64,000 nucleotides of DNA, from positions 1 through 64,000 of the forward strand of contig JAZRYE010000003.1 in NCBI GenBank assembly GCA_045600585.1. Direction: 5' to 3'. Under the pieces are notes generated by a model. It was not told where the DNA came from. It saw nothing but the letters and a program-made list of their open reading frames with translations, and searched no databases. Of this stretch, positions 40,950-50,511 are shown piece by piece (position 1 is the stretch's first letter; the number at the start of each line of letters is the position of its first letter). This stretch comes from JAZRYE01 sp045600585 (lineage in GTDB: Bacteria > Bacillota_I > Bacilli_A > RFN20 > CAG-826). The position numbers were made by a program, and so were the translations under genes.

Positions 40950-42359
40950 TTAATAATAAACAACATCGTTTTTGTTACAGAGAGTTAATTGATAATAAGC
41001 TTTTGTAGAAGAGCCACCTTCTTCATCAGAGCCAGCAGCTGGATCATAGATAGCAATAGCGGCAGTAAGGTCGATATAGTATTTATAATTACCTGCTTCA
41101 TCTTTTTCTGATAAATAAGTATATGTTGTGACACGGTCTAAAGATGTTCCGCCTTTTTTCATTAAGAAAACATTCTTAGGAACACGTAATGTCATCTTAT
41201 TGCCATGATCATCTTCTAATTCAATATTCATAGCGCCACTCTTAACTTGAGTAGTTTTATCAATTGCATCATAGCCTTTACCAGTAGCATGTAAATGTTT
41301 AAATTGACCAACTAAGTTAATATATTCACGTTTACCATCTACTTGGTTGAATGTCATTTCAGGATATGGAACTTCAACGCCTTTTCTATTAATTACCATG
41401 TCATCTTTAGATGGTAAATATGGATTATAAGAAACGGATGTAATTTGTGGATTGCCATATCTAACTGTAAAAGTGCCAACGATTGTTAAGTCATTACCAA
41501 CACCATGTAAGCATTCATAGAATTTATAACCAGCAAAGATAAAAATACCATATCTTTCGAGTTCGCCAGTTTCTTCGTTTTCAAAATCTTGAACTACGTA
41601 TGCATCATCATCAACTACTTTAGCAACAATGCCTGTAATTTTTACTTTCTTGCCTTCAAATTTTGGACAAGAGCCTTTATTTTCAACGAATTCATCTACC
41701 AATTCTTTGATTGATGTATTAAGAGCGTCACCTTTATAGAAGTCAGGATCTTCACCAGACCATTGGCCTTTTTTAAGATCTTGAGCTTGAAGGTCAGCAG
41801 AATTGAAATAAGAAGCAAGAGGGCAATCAGCAACACCCTTACCGTTTGAATATCCTTCTTGAACAATCATAAGGTTTAAACATTTAAATGCATCAAGAGG
41901 AGCGTTTTGTTCATCAGCAATCCAGACTAATGCTTTAAAACGAGTGCCAGTACTATCATAAGTAGCAGCAGTCTCAGTTAAATCGCCATTAGTTAGAAGA
42001 ATAGAACCTGCATTTTTTAATGCATCAGTAGTAAATTTAGATGCTTTCTTACCCCAAGGTTCGATTTGACCTGTTGATTCAGGAGTATCGATGCCGTAGA
42101 AACGAACTTTAACTAATCTAGCGTTATTTTCTACTTGATAAAAGTGAGCAGTATCACCATCAACTGGGTTATATAAAGTAACAGCACCAATACCACCATC
42201 TAAGAAATTTTTATTCTCATAAGAAGAGAAATATGATGTAAGTTTAGCTTGGCTTGCGTAATCAACGAATTTTTCTCCACCATTCTTTTGATTGCAGGCA
42301 GAAACTGTTGAAATAGCTAAAGCGGCAACTATAGAAGCTAATAATCTACGAAATTTCAT
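40950..42359 (-). CDS. nuclease lipoprotein (thermonuclease/SNase-like domain)
   Basis: 469 residues from MKFRRLLASIVAALAI; TAGGAGC precedes this ATG. Lipobox VSAC. An SNase-type OB domain spans about 55-205: VDGDTAHFYQ, VRFYGIDTPEST, KKASKFTTDALKNAG, GTRFKALVWI, LNLMIVQEGYSNG, with Asp/Arg/Glu positions of the family mostly present. A second OB-like region follows (KITGIVAKVVDDDAYVVQDF, LTIVGTFTVRYGNPQITSV). Predicted to cleave DNA or RNA outside the cell. Same operon as a sugar-type ABC importer. Confidence 0.75.
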   Translation of the reverse strand: MKFRRLLASIVAALAISTVSACNQKNGGEKFVDYASQAKLTSYFSSYENKNFLDGGIGAVTLYNPVDGDTAHFYQVENNARLVKVRFYGIDTPESTGQIEPWGKKASKFTTDALKNAGSILLTNGDLTETAATYDSTGTRFKALVWIADEQNAPLDAFKCLNLMIVQEGYSNGKGVADCPLASYFNSADLQAQDLKKGQWSGEDPDFYKGDALNTSIKELVDEFVENKGSCPKFEGKKVKITGIVAKVVDDDAYVVQDFENEETGELERYGIFIFAGYKFYECLHGVGNDLTIVGTFTVRYGNPQITSVSYNPYLPSKDDMVINRKGVEVPYPEMTFNQVDGKREYINLVGQFKHLHATGKGYDAIDKTTQVKSGAMNIELEDDHGNKMTLRVPKNVFLMKKGGTSLDRVTTYTYLSEKDEAGNYKYYIDLTAAIAIYDPAAGSDEEGGSSTKAYYQLTLCNKNDVVYY

Positions 42360-42370
42360 ATATTTAGCTC

Positions 42371-43693
42371 CTACATAATGCATTTTGCGATGGCTTGATC
42401 AAAGATTTCATCAATCTTGTCATCTAATGCCTTACCACTTAAATTCTTTAATAATAATACTTGAGAAACGATACCACCAACTTCATCACGAGCAATTGCT
42501 GAACCATCAAAAACAGGAGAATAGAAATATCTATTTGCATAGTTTTCCTTTGTGCACATTGCAGCAGCAGCTAATAAATTTCTAGTTGTTCCGTCTTGTT
42601 CATATGCGGTTGCTAAATGAGCTGTGTATTGAGGACAGTTATAAGAAGAAGTTCTGACTGGTTCATAGCCTGTAGCGATTGCAAATGCAGCAGAGTTATC
42701 AGTTGAAGTAATATGCTTATAGAATTTCCAAGCTGCAATTTTTTCTTGAGATGTTGCTCTCTTGAACAAGCAAATTGATGGGCCTTGAGAAACAACATGT
42801 CCATTTAAAGTTCCTGAAGGAATTGGAGCAACGCCAACTTCAAAGTTAAGAGATTTGTTATATGTTGTACCACCAGTAGAACCTATAGACATCAATAATT
42901 CTTGGTTAGTGAACTTAGTAGATGTATATGTTGCATTTGGTTGAGTGCCTTTTGTGAAGAAATGTTTAGCATCATAATGTTCCTTGAACATCTTGACCAT
43001 TGCCTTAGTTTCAGCATTATTGAACGCAAAATGTTCACCAGTTTGCGAGGTGTAGTTATATCCGTTTTGTTCGCACCAAGTAATGAAGAGGTTTGAATCT
43101 GAATCGTATCCTAATGGGATAATTTGAGGATATTTAGCAACAATCTCGCTACACAATGTCCACATTTGTTCCCAAGTTGTAGGAATAGTCCAACCATTTT
43201 CAGCAAAGACAGTTTTGTTATAGAAAATAGCTTCAGTAGATTTTGCATATGGAACAGAATAAACACCACTTTGTGCATAATTTGTTCCCTCATCCCAATA
43301 AGATTTAACAAAATCAGCTTTATCTTCAGCTGATAAACCATATTCTTCATTATCAACATATGGTGTTAAATCTTCAATCGCACCAGCTGTCATATAGTTA
43401 GCAACGTTATCAGGATAGCAGAATGACATTGTAGGAGTAGTACCTGCAGGGATTGCATCGCCAATCTTGCCAGCAATATCGCTATAACCACCTTGCGAAT
43501 ATGCTTCAATTTTGACATCTGGATTTGCTTCTTCAAATTCAGCAATCATTCTATCAAGCATAGCTTGGTTTGCTTGGCCCATTGTGTGCCAGAATTTAAC
43601 ATGGACTTTACCATCACCTGTTTTGCCACAAGCAGCCAAGCCACCCATAGCTAATAAACCAGCTGATAAAGTTAAAAGTAATTTTTTATTCAT
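42371..43693 (-). CDS. ABC transporter solute-binding lipoprotein (second copy)
   Basis: 440 residues; lipobox LAAC (GLLAMGGLAACG). Extracellular-solute-binding family 1 pattern: VKFWHTMGQANQAMLDRMIAEFEEANPDVKIE, PTMSFCYPDNVANYM, YSVPYAKSTEAIFYNKTVF, WTIPTTWEQMW, GTLNGHVVSQGPSICLFKRATSQEKIAAWKFYKHI. Close paralogue of the gene upstream. The family binds sugars, oligosaccharides or glycerol phosphates. It comes 11 bases before the nuclease lipoprotein gene. Confidence 0.88.
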   Translation of the reverse strand: MNKKLLLTLSAGLLAMGGLAACGKTGDGKVHVKFWHTMGQANQAMLDRMIAEFEEANPDVKIEAYSQGGYSDIAGKIGDAIPAGTTPTMSFCYPDNVANYMTAGAIEDLTPYVDNEEYGLSAEDKADFVKSYWDEGTNYAQSGVYSVPYAKSTEAIFYNKTVFAENGWTIPTTWEQMWTLCSEIVAKYPQIIPLGYDSDSNLFITWCEQNGYNYTSQTGEHFAFNNAETKAMVKMFKEHYDAKHFFTKGTQPNATYTSTKFTNQELLMSIGSTGGTTYNKSLNFEVGVAPIPSGTLNGHVVSQGPSICLFKRATSQEKIAAWKFYKHITSTDNSAAFAIATGYEPVRTSSYNCPQYTAHLATAYEQDGTTRNLLAAAAMCTKENYANRYFYSPVFDGSAIARDEVGGIVSQVLLLKNLSGKALDDKIDEIFDQAIAKCIM

Positions 43694-43710
43694 TTAGATA
43701 GCCTCCAAAA

Positions 43711-45084
43711 TTATCCTGCGAATAAGCAGTTTGTCATCGCATCAGAGAAAGCTTGATCAATTGTTTTAGTACCTAAGAATACGTTAGCTAAAATACCATC
43801 CATCTCTTTACGAGCAGTAGAGCTGCCTTTAAAAGCAGGAGAAACGAAGAATTTAGAAGTTAAAGATTGGTTAAATGCTAATGTTTTTTGAATCAAAGCT
43901 TCTTTACCAGTTTTATCTTTAGCGCTTGTGTAATTCTTAAAAATATCACAAGTGAATGATGATTTTCTAACAGGAGCATAGCCAGTTAAAACAGAATATG
44001 TAGCTGAGTTATTTGTATTGGAAATGAACTTATAGAATAACCAAGCAGCGTATTTTTCAGCTTGAGTTGCCCTAGCAAAGAAACAAATTGATGGTCCTTG
44101 AGAAATAACGTGATCATTTAATGTTCCACCTGGAATAGGAGCAACACCAGTTTCAAAGTTATCAGTATAGTTATATGATGTACCACCAGTAGAACCAATT
44201 GTCATAACTGTTTTTGGTTCTGCTTCACCAACAAACATATTAGAAGTATAACTATTATTTGCGGAAGAACCAGATGTGATAAGGTATCCCTTGTCATACC
44301 ATTCTTTCATTTCTGCAACTAAAGCTTTAGCTCTATCGTTTTCAAACAAGAAATGATTATCAGCATCAGCAGAAGTATAAGGAATGCCTTCTTGTTCCAT
44401 TCTAGTGATCAATAAATTAGCATCACTATCATAGCCTAAAGCTGTATAGCCTAATTCTTTAATTTTTGGCATTAATGTAGCCATTTCAGTCCAAGTTGTT
44501 GGGACTTCTAAATGGTTTTCAGTGAAGAAGTTCTTGTTATAGAACATAACTTCTGTTGATTTAGAAAATGGAACAGAATAAACAGAACCAGCATCACCAA
44601 ATTCATCACCATATGATTTTCCTTCTTCCCAGAAAGAATCAACGAAGTCGTTAACACCTTGTGAATCGTGAGCCTCTTTGCCTAAGCCGATAACACTATC
44701 ATTAATATAACCATCTAGATTTTCAACAGCACCTGCTGACATATATTCAGCAACGTGGTCTGGATAACAGTAAGCCATTGTTGGAGTTGTACCTGCTGGA
44801 ATAGCAGCAGAAATTTTATCCTTAATGTCATCGTATCCACCTTGAGCAGCATGTTCGATTTTAATATTTGGGTAAATAGCATTAAACGCTTCAATCATAC
44901 GATTTAAAGTATCTTGGTTTGCTTGACCCATTGTGTGCCAGAATGTAACGGTTGTTGTCAAATCTTTTGGATCACCAGAAAATGGAACATATTCACCACG
45001 ATTATTGTTTACACCACATCCTGTAACACCAGCTGCCATAGCTAAGACAGCCAATGAAATTAAAATTCTTTTTTTGGATTTCAT
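43711..45084 (-). CDS. ABC transporter solute-binding lipoprotein (first copy)
   Basis: 457 residues from MKSKKRILISLAVLAMAAGVTGC; this ATG has GAAAGGAAAAAAT before it. Lipobox VTGC. Same family-1 binding-protein pattern as the next gene (VTFWHTMGQANQDTLNRMIEAFNAIYPNIKIEHAAQGGYDDI, GGTLNDHVISQGPSICFFARATQAEKYAAWLFYKFI). Two adjacent copies with strong similarity but many substitutions suggest an old duplication and different ligand preference. Confidence 0.88.
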   Translation of the reverse strand: MKSKKRILISLAVLAMAAGVTGCGVNNNRGEYVPFSGDPKDLTTTVTFWHTMGQANQDTLNRMIEAFNAIYPNIKIEHAAQGGYDDIKDKISAAIPAGTTPTMAYCYPDHVAEYMSAGAVENLDGYINDSVIGLGKEAHDSQGVNDFVDSFWEEGKSYGDEFGDAGSVYSVPFSKSTEVMFYNKNFFTENHLEVPTTWTEMATLMPKIKELGYTALGYDSDANLLITRMEQEGIPYTSADADNHFLFENDRAKALVAEMKEWYDKGYLITSGSSANNSYTSNMFVGEAEPKTVMTIGSTGGTSYNYTDNFETGVAPIPGGTLNDHVISQGPSICFFARATQAEKYAAWLFYKFISNTNNSATYSVLTGYAPVRKSSFTCDIFKNYTSAKDKTGKEALIQKTLAFNQSLTSKFFVSPAFKGSSTARKEMDGILANVFLGTKTIDQAFSDAMTNCLFAG

Positions 45085-45157
45085 ATTTTTTCCTTTCATG
45101 ACATTTACGCGGTCATACGCGATATATAACGCTCACGCGCAATTATAATAATAATGT

Positions 45158-46114
45158 TTAGCCTTTAATACCTGCTCTACCTACACCTTTCATGATGTAC
45201 TTTCTAAAGAAGATAAATAGCAATAATAAAGGTACTGTTACTAAAACAGTAGCAGCCATTTGTAAACCATATTGTGGTTCGCCAGCAGTAGTTGTAAATG
45301 AAGAACGTAAACCATTTGTAATCAAACGGAATTGTTGCTTGTTTGCAACTAGGTTAGGCCAAACATATGAGTTCCATGAACCCATAAGTTTTAAAATGAA
45401 AATAGAAATCAATGTTGGAGCACTGAGTGGCACCATGACTTTCCATAAGTATGTCCAGTCACTCTTACCATCAACTTTTGCTGCAAGATAAAGTTCATTA
45501 GGGATTTGCATAAAGTTTTGTCTTAATAAATAAATGTAGAAGACAGATACCCAGAATGGAACAATCATAGCAGTGTATGCACCAATTCTTGTGTCGTTAA
45601 GCCAACCGAAGTTAGCAACAGTGATATAGTTTGTAATAACCATCATTTCACCAGGAATCATCATTGTTGCAAGAAGAATCATAAACATGATGTTTTTGCC
45701 TTTGAACTGTAATCTTGCAAAAGCAAATGCAGCAAAGATTGTTGTAACAAGAGTTCCTAAAGTAGAAATAATGCCAACGATTAAGGTATTAATTAAGTAA
45801 GTCACGAAGTCGAATTGTCTAAAGACTTCAACATAGTTGGACCACATAACTGTGGCAGGGAAGAAAGTTTGGTTAGTTGCACGAATTTCAGAAGTTGTTT
45901 TTAAAGAAGTGATAACCATCCAATAGAATGGGAGGAGCACTACTAATGCCATAACAACTAAGAAAGCATACATGATAACGAGAGAAATAACTTTCATTAC
46001 CTTTTGAATTTTTTCAAGCTTCTCGACAGAATGAGAACCTTCTTTAATCACTAAAACTAGATCTTCTGTTGGAACATCTTTGTATGAGGAATATTTGAAT
46101 TCATTTTTTCTCAT
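45158..46114 (-). CDS. ABC transporter permease, MalG type
   Basis: 318 residues with six membrane segments and the EAA-loop pattern AKVDGKSDWTYLWKVMVPLSAPTLISIFILKLMGSWNSYVWPN (about 215-260), which contacts the ATPase. It belongs to the CUT1-like sugar permease family and pairs with the next permease. A longer than usual charged N-terminal segment (about 1-45) precedes the first helix. Start with AGGAGGTATTTAT. Confidence 0.9.
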   Translation of the reverse strand: MRKNEFKYSSYKDVPTEDLVLVIKEGSHSVEKLEKIQKVMKVISLVIMYAFLVVMALVVLLPFYWMVITSLKTTSEIRATNQTFFPATVMWSNYVEVFRQFDFVTYLINTLIVGIISTLGTLVTTIFAAFAFARLQFKGKNIMFMILLATMMIPGEMMVITNYITVANFGWLNDTRIGAYTAMIVPFWVSVFYIYLLRQNFMQIPNELYLAAKVDGKSDWTYLWKVMVPLSAPTLISIFILKLMGSWNSYVWPNLVANKQQFRLITNGLRSSFTTTAGEPQYGLQMAATVLVTVPLLLLFIFFRKYIMKGVGRAGIKG

Positions 46115-46125
46115 ATAAATACCTC

Positions 46126-47046
46126 CTAATAGTGAACTCTAGTCTTAGAGACTTTGAATTGAATAGCAGTAAAGATCATGATGACTGCAAATAGCATAAC
46201 TGCAGCTGCAGCACCTAATTGAACTGAGTCTTTACCAATCATGTCATAAATGTAATAAACAATTGTGTACATGTTGTTCAATCCATTAACAGTACCACTC
46301 TTACCGAGTAAGCCAACAACTGAGGAATACTCTTTGAACGCACCAATAAATGATGTAATCATGATGTACAAAATTTGTGGTGATAATAATGGAACTGTAA
46401 CGTTCATAAATGTTTTAAATTTTCCAGCGGCGTCAATTTGTGCAGCTTGATAATATTGTTTATCAATATTTTGTAAGCCAGATAAGAGAATTAAAATCTT
46501 ATATGGTAAAGCATGCCAAACAATATAGATGCATAATGCGAGCATTGCTTTTGATTGAGGAGCACCAACGTCCAACCAATAAGTTGGGATTGCTAAATTA
46601 AATAAATGGTTCCAAATACCGAATCCATCAAAGATAACAGAGAAGACCATGCCAACTGCGATAGCATTAGTAACATATGGCATAAAGAAGATTGTTTGAA
46701 ACAATTTCTTCATCCAAGGAATGGAATTCAAACCGACTGCAATCAATAATGAAATAACGATAGAAGCAGGAACTGTTACGAAAACAACAATCATCGTATT
46801 TGGAATTGCATACTTGATAACGTCAGTAAAGTAATAAGTTTTATCACCGGATTTTTTACCGATGAGACCTAAAACATAACCGAAGTTATCTAAAGTAAAT
46901 CCCTTATTTGTTCCAGTTAAATATTTGTAATCTTTTAAGAAAGCAATACCAAAGGTATTAATTAAAGGATAGAAGGTAAAAACCGCTAGAAGAATAATTA
47001 CTGGTGCAAGATATAACCAAGCGCGCCAATCATTTTTCTTAATCAT
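46126..47046 (-). CDS. ABC transporter permease, MalF type
   Basis: 306 residues from MIKKNDWRAWLYLAP; a TTG nine bases upstream is an alternative overlapping the ATPase gene. Six membrane segments and the EAA loop YYQAAQIDAAGKFKTFMNVTVPLLSPQILYIMITSFIGAFKEYS. Partner of the MalG-type permease 12 bases downstream. Together with the ATPase and the binding proteins it forms a complete importer. Confidence 0.9.
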   Translation of the reverse strand: MIKKNDWRAWLYLAPVIILLAVFTFYPLINTFGIAFLKDYKYLTGTNKGFTLDNFGYVLGLIGKKSGDKTYYFTDVIKYAIPNTMIVVFVTVPASIVISLLIAVGLNSIPWMKKLFQTIFFMPYVTNAIAVGMVFSVIFDGFGIWNHLFNLAIPTYWLDVGAPQSKAMLALCIYIVWHALPYKILILLSGLQNIDKQYYQAAQIDAAGKFKTFMNVTVPLLSPQILYIMITSFIGAFKEYSSVVGLLGKSGTVNGLNNMYTIVYYIYDMIGKDSVQLGAAAAVMLFAVIMIFTAIQFKVSKTRVHY

Positions 47047-47048
47047 AA

Positions 47049-48236
47049 TTACCAAATCCTTTCTTCTGTTTCCTTATTGAAAATGAAACATTTGTGAGAT
47101 TTGACATTTAAAGCGACAACGCCAGGCTCAATTTTGTTATCAGCATCAACAATGACTTTAACAATTGGGCGTTCGCTTAAAGGATGAGCAGCACATACCG
47201 TGATATCTCTACCTAATGTTTCAATGTATTTGCATTCTAAATGAAGTGCGCCATTTTTGCTGACTTCAAATCCTTCAGGACGAATGCCTACTGTAACTTC
47301 TTGATCTGCAATGTTTTCAACATCTAAAATCTTTTCTTCGCCAATATAAAGTTGATTATTTACGACCTTACCAGCAAAGAAGTTGATTGGAGGAGTACCT
47401 AAGAAGTTAGCAACGAATTTGTTGCATGGATTATTGTAAACTTCTTGAGGATGAGCTCTTTGTTGTTCAACACCGAGTTTCATAACAACAATTTCATCTG
47501 AAATAGACATAGCTTCTTCTTGGTCATGAGTAACGAAAATAGTTGTAATTCCAGTACGTAATTGTAAACGTCTAATTTCTTCACGAGTTGCTAAACGTAA
47601 ACGAGCATCTAAGTTTGATAAAGGTTCATCTAAGAGTAAAACTCTAGGTGATTTTGCTAATGCACGTGCGATAGCAACACGTTGTTGTTGACCGCCAGAT
47701 AATTGGCTAGGTTTTCTTTCTAAGAATTGATCGATTTGAACAAGTTCAGCCGTCTTACGAACAATCGAATCAATTTCTTCAACTGTTAATTTACGTTTCA
47801 CTTTAACTGGATTACCAAATTCATCAACCACCACTTCACCAGCGTGATGAGCAACACCGTTTTTATCAACTGTGTCTTTTTTGTAAACTTTGTCTTCTTC
47901 AACTCTTAAATTTGTAAGAGGAAAGGCAACGTTTTTGTAAATGGTCATATGTGGATATAAAGCGTAGTTTTGGAAAACTAATCCAATGCCACGTTTATCC
48001 GGTGAAAGACGAGTGACTTCTTCATCACCAAACCAGATTTCTCCGCTGGTAGGTTCAAGAAGGCCCGCAATCATGTAAAGGGTTGTGGATTTACCACATC
48101 CAGAAGGTCCCAAAAGACCGATAAGCTTTCCATCAGGAATAGTGATATCTAAATTATTTACTGCATATGTATCAGGAATATTTTTCTTTTCATTTCCTGG
48201 GAAAATCTTGGTTAGATTTTTTAATCTAATTTCCAT
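47049..48236 (-). CDS. ABC transporter ATPase (MsmK/UgpC type)
   Basis: 395 residues. Walker A GLLGPSGCGKST (about 38-49), Q-loop GLVFQNYALYPHMT, signature LSGGQQQRVAIARAL, Walker B VLLLDEPLSNLDARL, switch His in IFVTHDQEEAM, and a C-terminal TOBE-like regulatory domain (VTVGIRPEGFEV). An insertion of roughly 35 residues rich in Lys/Val/Asp (about 108-145) separates the Q-loop from the signature; it is unusual for this family. First gene of the operon, with a clear promoter. Confidence 0.92.
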   Translation of the reverse strand: MEIRLKNLTKIFPGNEKKNIPDTYAVNNLDITIPDGKLIGLLGPSGCGKSTTLYMIAGLLEPTSGEIWFGDEEVTRLSPDKRGIGLVFQNYALYPHMTIYKNVAFPLTNLRVEEDKVYKKDTVDKNGVAHHAGEVVVDEFGNPVKVKRKLTVEEIDSIVRKTAELVQIDQFLERKPSQLSGGQQQRVAIARALAKSPRVLLLDEPLSNLDARLRLATREEIRRLQLRTGITTIFVTHDQEEAMSISDEIVVMKLGVEQQRAHPQEVYNNPCNKFVANFLGTPPINFFAGKVVNNQLYIGEEKILDVENIADQEVTVGIRPEGFEVSKNGALHLECKYIETLGRDITVCAAHPLSERPIVKVIVDADNKIEPGVVALNVKSHKCFIFNKETEERIW

Positions 48237-48261
48237 GACTATTCTCCTTAATTCTGCACTT

Positions 48262-48291
48262 ATTATAAATCACATAGTTTTATAGTTTCAA
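48262..48291 (-). promoter_or_regulatory. promoter of the ABC transporter operon
   Basis: TTGAAA (48286-48291) and TATAAT (48262-48267) with an 18-base spacer on the minus strand, 25 bases before the ATPase start. Confidence 0.7.
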
Positions 48292-48382
48292 TAACCAATA
48301 ATCTATGATTAAATACATTTCCCAAATAATGCAACTATTTAATATTGTTTTGTACTTGTTCAAAACAAAGGAAAAAATAAAA

Positions 48383-48403
48383 GCACCGCTATTTCAGCAG
48401 TGC
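48383..48403 (-). terminator. terminator after the zinc-ribbon membrane protein gene
   Basis: GCACCGC/GCAGTGC near-perfect stem with TTTTATTTTTT on the minus strand. Confidence 0.75.
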
Positions 48404-48434
48404 CTTAATTCGATTTGAAATGTTTAACCTATTT

Positions 48435-48896
48435 TTATCTTCTTCCTTGGTCTAAAGAATGAGCAGATAAATGAACATATTTACCAGTTTGAACCGCGGA
48501 TAAAGCTCTTCTAATTTCTTTTTGAATAATTAATTTTTCAATGATTAATCTAACAACACCAATAACTAATAATGTTGCGCCACCAATAAGCCCAGCTAAA
48601 GAAACATAGAATTCAAAACAGGTAAATGATAATTGCTTTGTTGGTGACGAAGCAGTTGGATATTTAAAAGCCAATGCAAAGAATAAAATTCCAATGATTA
48701 AAAGAGTTGATCCTAAGACAATAAATGTCATTGCATTATCAACTTTTTCTCTAGAATTATTTTCACGTGTATGAAGGGCTTTATTTAAAGTTCTAGTTTC
48801 TTCTTTATCTAATTCATGATCAACTAATCTATGTCCACAATATTCACAGCGACCGACTAAATTCTTGGATTCTTTACCACAGCGAATGCAATACAT
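48435..48896 (-). CDS. zinc-ribbon membrane protein
   Basis: 153 residues. N-terminal zinc ribbon with two Cys pairs (MYCIRCGKESKNLVGRCEYCGHRL), a charged linker, and two membrane segments (about 58-80 and 96-118), ending in a basic tail. Many Firmicutes membrane proteins combine such a ribbon with transmembrane helices; function unknown. It is 18 bases after the neighbouring four-helix membrane gene, in the same operon. Confidence 0.65.
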   Translation of the reverse strand: MYCIRCGKESKNLVGRCEYCGHRLVDHELDKEETRTLNKALHTRENNSREKVDNAMTFIVLGSTLLIIGILFFALAFKYPTASSPTKQLSFTCFEFYVSLAGLIGGATLLVIGVVRLIIEKLIIQKEIRRALSAVQTGKYVHLSAHSLDQGRR

Positions 48897-48913
48897 GTCA
48901 AGTTAACCTCCAA

Positions 48914-49300
48914 TTACATTAATGTTGGTCCGTATTTCTTAACGCGTTCAGCATCAGAAATATGGAAGATAATAGCAACTATTGTTCCTAAAGCAGCGAC
49001 GATAGAACCAATAAACATCCAAGGTGAGAAATACTTTTCAACAGCAACACCTTTTAAGAAAACGATTAAGATAGAAAAAACAACACCACCAATATCTAAG
49101 CCAAAGCCTAAATATGCGAGTAAATTCTTTTTTATAGAAAGAGCAGCTCCAGAGGCAATAATAATTCCGCCTAGAACACCCCACACCCAATCGTAATCTT
49201 TAAAATTACCTTCTGGCGCAGACATGTTCCAAAACAAACCGCCTAATAAAACTACATATGCTCCAACGAATAATAAGATGATACCTAATTTCTTGTTCAT
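48914..49300 (-). CDS. small four-helix membrane protein
   Basis: About 128 residues from MNKKLGIILLFVGAYVVLLGG, chosen for AGAGGACGATAAA upstream. Four membrane segments with short loops and a basic C-terminus (SDAERVKKYGPTLM). No recognised family. It lies in a run of uncharacterised membrane protein genes from 48435 to 53280. Confidence 0.6.
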   Translation of the reverse strand: MNKKLGIILLFVGAYVVLLGGLFWNMSAPEGNFKDYDWVWGVLGGIIIASGAALSIKKNLLAYLGFGLDIGGVVFSILIVFLKGVAVEKYFSPWMFIGSIVAALGTIVAIIFHISDAERVKKYGPTLM

Positions 49301-49350
49301 TTTATCGTCCTCTTTATTTATATGCATTATAACATAACTATTAAAAATAA

Positions 49351-50511
49351 TTAATAGTTGAAGTTTGGATCCTTCTCACCATGAATTTTAATGCCCAAGT
49401 TTTCAGCGCGAATTTCAGCATTTCTCATGAAATTTGTATAAGTTAATTTCTTGTAATACATTGTATCGCTAATTAAACTATCGTTCGCAAAATATAGCCA
49501 AGCATAACCCTCACGAACCATTTCAAAGTTTAGCATTGTATAATCTGATGGTTTTGGATTTTCAACATTTGAATACCAGACGTATGCAAGCATACGTCCA
49601 TATGCCTCTCTCAATTGTGAAGATGTTGATGTTTGAATAGCAAATGCTTTCGCGTTATTAATAATTTTATTGTTATAGTCTTGAGCAGCATAACCCCATG
49701 GTTGAGCTTGAATATTTGTATGTTGAGTTTCAGGCGTATTAATGCCTAAATATCTAACTCTTTCATATGACTGAATATAGGGAGATGTAACATTTGAGAA
49801 ATAGAATTGAGTAGTATCTCCGTCTCCTTTATATTTCAAAGTGACAGGAACTGCACCTCCACCACAGCTACCATCTGAATTGACTAATGGCTTATTAAAG
49901 TCTTCGCTTGTCAATTTCGGACCTTCCAAAAGTTCTTTTTCACTTAAAGTGGTTTCTATAGTTCCAAGATGAGAATAATCGTCTTTCGAATATCTTATCC
50001 AATCGTATGAATAAAATACTGTTCTTCCAATCAAGAATTCTCTTTTTCTAGCTAGATCAAGCTGACGTCCATAATTATTTTGATAACCGATTCTTCCAAG
50101 TACATCACAAACAACATTACCTCTTTTTAGACTAATAGGCCAAGTACCGTCAATAATTAAGTCATTTGAAATTAGATTAGCTTTATTTTTAAGTTCGTCA
50201 TTAGATTCGCTAAAAACTATTACATAAGTTGAATTGGATGACAAAGTTCCAGATAAATTAATAATCTTATATGGAGTAACATTAGACTTTTCATATATTT
50301 CTATTGAATAGTTATTAAGAGATATATCGGATTCGGATTTGTTAAAAATTTCAAGAGCCCGATTTTGCAAAGAACTACCAATTTGTATTTCCGAGAAAAT
50401 TAATTCTGAATCAGTTTCCTTGCCTTCTTGAAAAACATCAATTTTAGATTCTCCATTTGAGCATGAAAGTAAACTAAAAACCAAAAAGAAAAGAGGCCAT
50501 TTCTTATTCAT
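49351..50511 (-). CDS. nuclease lipoprotein with lamin-tail-like and SNase-like domains
   Basis: 386 residues from MNKKWPLFFLVFSLLSC; GAGGA lies 8 bases upstream. Lipobox LLSC. Residues about 35-140 look like a lamin-tail domain (IFSEIQIGSSLQNRALEIFNKSESDISLNNYSIEIY), a beta sandwich common in secreted bacterial nucleases. Residues about 225-375 are SNase-like (GDGDTTQFYF, RVRYLGINTPETQ, WGYAAQDYNNKII, YGRMLAYVWY, FEMVREGYAWLYF). Second nuclease lipoprotein of the window. It overlaps the RDD gene by 8 bases. Confidence 0.78.
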   Translation of the reverse strand: MNKKWPLFFLVFSLLSCSNGESKIDVFQEGKETDSELIFSEIQIGSSLQNRALEIFNKSESDISLNNYSIEIYEKSNVTPYKIINLSGTLSSNSTYVIVFSESNDELKNKANLISNDLIIDGTWPISLKRGNVVCDVLGRIGYQNNYGRQLDLARKREFLIGRTVFYSYDWIRYSKDDYSHLGTIETTLSEKELLEGPKLTSEDFNKPLVNSDGSCGGGAVPVTLKYKGDGDTTQFYFSNVTSPYIQSYERVRYLGINTPETQHTNIQAQPWGYAAQDYNNKIINNAKAFAIQTSTSSQLREAYGRMLAYVWYSNVENPKPSDYTMLNFEMVREGYAWLYFANDSLISDTMYYKKLTYTNFMRNAEIRAENLGIKIHGEKDPNFNY

